Of a DNA stretch of 64,000 bases, positions 63,065 to 64,000 are shown in pieces; the first letter of the stretch is position 1, and each line of letters opens with the position of its first letter. This DNA comes from Pseudomonadota bacterium (GTDB taxonomy: Bacteria; Pseudomonadota; Alphaproteobacteria; Rhizobiales; Rhizobiaceae): positions 115,571-179,570 of the forward strand of contig JAEXYH010000020.1 of NCBI GenBank assembly GCA_023451735.1, written 5' to 3'. The position numbers were made by a program, and so were the translations under genes. The notes beneath the pieces were generated by a model. The model did not search any database, was not told the origin of the DNA, and saw only the letters and a list, made by a program, of their open reading frames with translations.

Positions 63065-64000
63065 TCACGCGTTCTTCGAGAGGACGGCGACGCCCTCGCC
63101 GCGCGTGTAACCGACCGTTGTTACCACGGCGTGACTTGCCGGTTTTGCCATCTGCTTTTCGTTTTCGGCATCAAAAGCCGGCACGAGGCTCTGGCCGTCG
63201 AGTGACAGGGCCGCGAGCGCCAGGCCGAGCGGGAACTGGGCTTCCAGCGCGTGACCCGTGACACCACCGAACCCTCGGATCGCAGCGCCTTCGAATTCCT
63301 GTTCCAGCACAGCCTTTTCGCGGGCGGCGAGATCGACGAGGCCGCTTGCGCCGGAAAAAACGACTGTCTCTTCAGCCCCGAAGTCGCCGGAAAGTTTTGC
63401 GAGACGCGAGAGGCGCTTTTCAAGCTTGCCTTCATCGCGGTTGCCGCGATCACCTTCGACTGCGTCGATGACGGCATAGATATGGGCGCCGCGGCTTTCG
63501 GCACGGGCGCGGGATTCGAGCACCAGGAAAGCGCCGACCGAACCGGTGATCATTCCGCCGCCATTATTACCCGAACGCGACCAGAGCGGCTGCCAATCAC
63601 CCGTCGCGTGGGCACGGATGCCTTCGACCAGAAGCAGAATGTCTGCGCGCTCGGCAATGAAGGCACCGCCGACGAGGCTATGGCTCGACTGGCCGGCCTT
63701 GATGCGGTGATAGGCGGTCTCGACGGCGGAAATACCGGCGGCCTCTTCGCCCATGAAGGTGCGCGACGAGCCGGTGACCTTGTGGACGATCGAGATATTG
63801 CCGGCCATCAGGTTGGACAGCTGCGCAAGGAAAAGCGTCGGTCGCAGTTCAGTCGTCAGCTTCTCGTTCAGGAGAATGTCGCGGTCGTTGCGCTTCAGCG
63901 CTTCGTCGACGATCAGCGAATCGACCTTGATGTCGCGTTCACCGCCACCGGCGGCAACGATCATGTCCATTGAGGCGCAGGCTTCCGCGTCGTCCTTCAG
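63065..64000 (-). CDS. fabF2XL: Ketosynthase-like protein FabF2XL, active-site residues missing (5' end outside window)
   Basis: The frame is open to the right edge, so only the C-terminal ~311 residues are visible. The fold is KAS-like: LFLAQLSNLMAGNISIVHKV, GSSRTFMGEEAAGISAVETAYHRIKAGQ, then GGMITGSVGAFLVLES and GFGGVTGHALEAQFPLG. Where the partner FabF1XL has TACASG, this protein reads GEEAAG, so the catalytic Cys is replaced by Glu. The first His (INAHGT in FabF1XL) is replaced by FSGASG. The second His in TGHALEAQ is kept. It may act as a non-catalytic partner of FabF1XL. The start is outside the window. Confidence 0.85.
   Translation of the reverse strand: MKDDAEACASMDMIVAAGGGERDIKVDSLIVDEALKRNDRDILLNEKLTTELRPTLFLAQLSNLMAGNISIVHKVTGSSRTFMGEEAAGISAVETAYHRIKAGQSSHSLVGGAFIAERADILLLVEGIRAHATGDWQPLWSRSGNNGGGMITGSVGAFLVLESRARAESRGAHIYAVIDAVEGDRGNRDEGKLEKRLSRLAKLSGDFGAEETVVFSGASGLVDLAAREKAVLEQEFEGAAIRGFGGVTGHALEAQFPLGLALAALSLDGQSLVPAFDAENEKQMAKPASHAVVTTVGYTRGEGVAVLSKNA

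Overview
The window looks like a chromosomal segment of an alphaproteobacterium in the Rhizobiaceae (Rhizobium/Agrobacterium/Neorhizobium type). The evidence is the high-GC coding style, the fixNOQP-fixGHIS oxidase block with FixK/FNR-type anaeroboxes, the very-long-chain-fatty-acid lipid A cluster (fabF2XL, fabF1XL, dehydrogenase, lpxXL), several rhizobial palindromic repeats, two large GGDEF-EAL proteins and an oligosaccharide ABC operon. The genus cannot be fixed by eye. No rRNA, tRNA, CRISPR array, insertion sequence or prophage was found.

Layout. 1-6.2 kb: end of a DUF1289 gene, a retropepsin-like protease, an AraC regulator divergent from an MFS exporter, a two-gene ABC-2 exporter and a TauE/SafE permease. 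6.2-15.2 kb: an extensin-like lipoprotein, a Cache chemoreceptor, a YciA-type thioesterase, a lower-GC divergent pair (sialyltransferase-like protein and methyltransferase), and a DUF1800-DUF1501 secreted pair. 15.5-26.4 kb: a GGDEF-EAL protein, an HNH nuclease with a probable reader domain, an unusually long uvrB, a low-GC islet with an AIPR abortive-infection gene split by a T8 run, and an MHYT-GGDEF-EAL protein. 26.5-34.3 kb: dusA, small proteins, a FAH-family hydrolase, a gamma carbonic anhydrase, the zinc uptake locus (znuA divergent from znuC-znuB-zur, with candidate Zur operators) and an RcnB-like protein.

34.5-47.9 kb is a carbohydrate utilisation locus. A LacI regulator is divergent from a binding protein, two permeases and an ATPase. 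These are followed by a GH2 beta-mannosidase, a sugar isomerase/epimerase-like protein, a Gfo/Idh/MocA oxidoreductase, an aldo-keto reductase and a GH43 beta-xylosidase. Two matching palindromic operators sit at the divergent promoters. 48-59.5 kb: gnd, then the cbb3 oxidase genes fixNOQP and assembly genes fixGHIS, all leftward. An SRPBCC gene lies between the two blocks and a hemerythrin-like gene is divergent from fixN; each shares an anaerobox with its fix neighbour. 59.6-64 kb: four genes of the lipid A VLCFA cluster; the last runs off the window.

The items most worth a second look are: the AIPR gene broken by a single base in a homopolymer; a ketosynthase-like protein (fabF2XL) that lacks the catalytic Cys and first His and sits beside an intact partner, suggesting a chain-length-factor-like pair; a palindromic repeat translated inside uvrB; a glycoside hydrolase operon that also carries an oxidoreductase/isomerase pair; and the accessory genes wired to the oxidase anaeroboxes.
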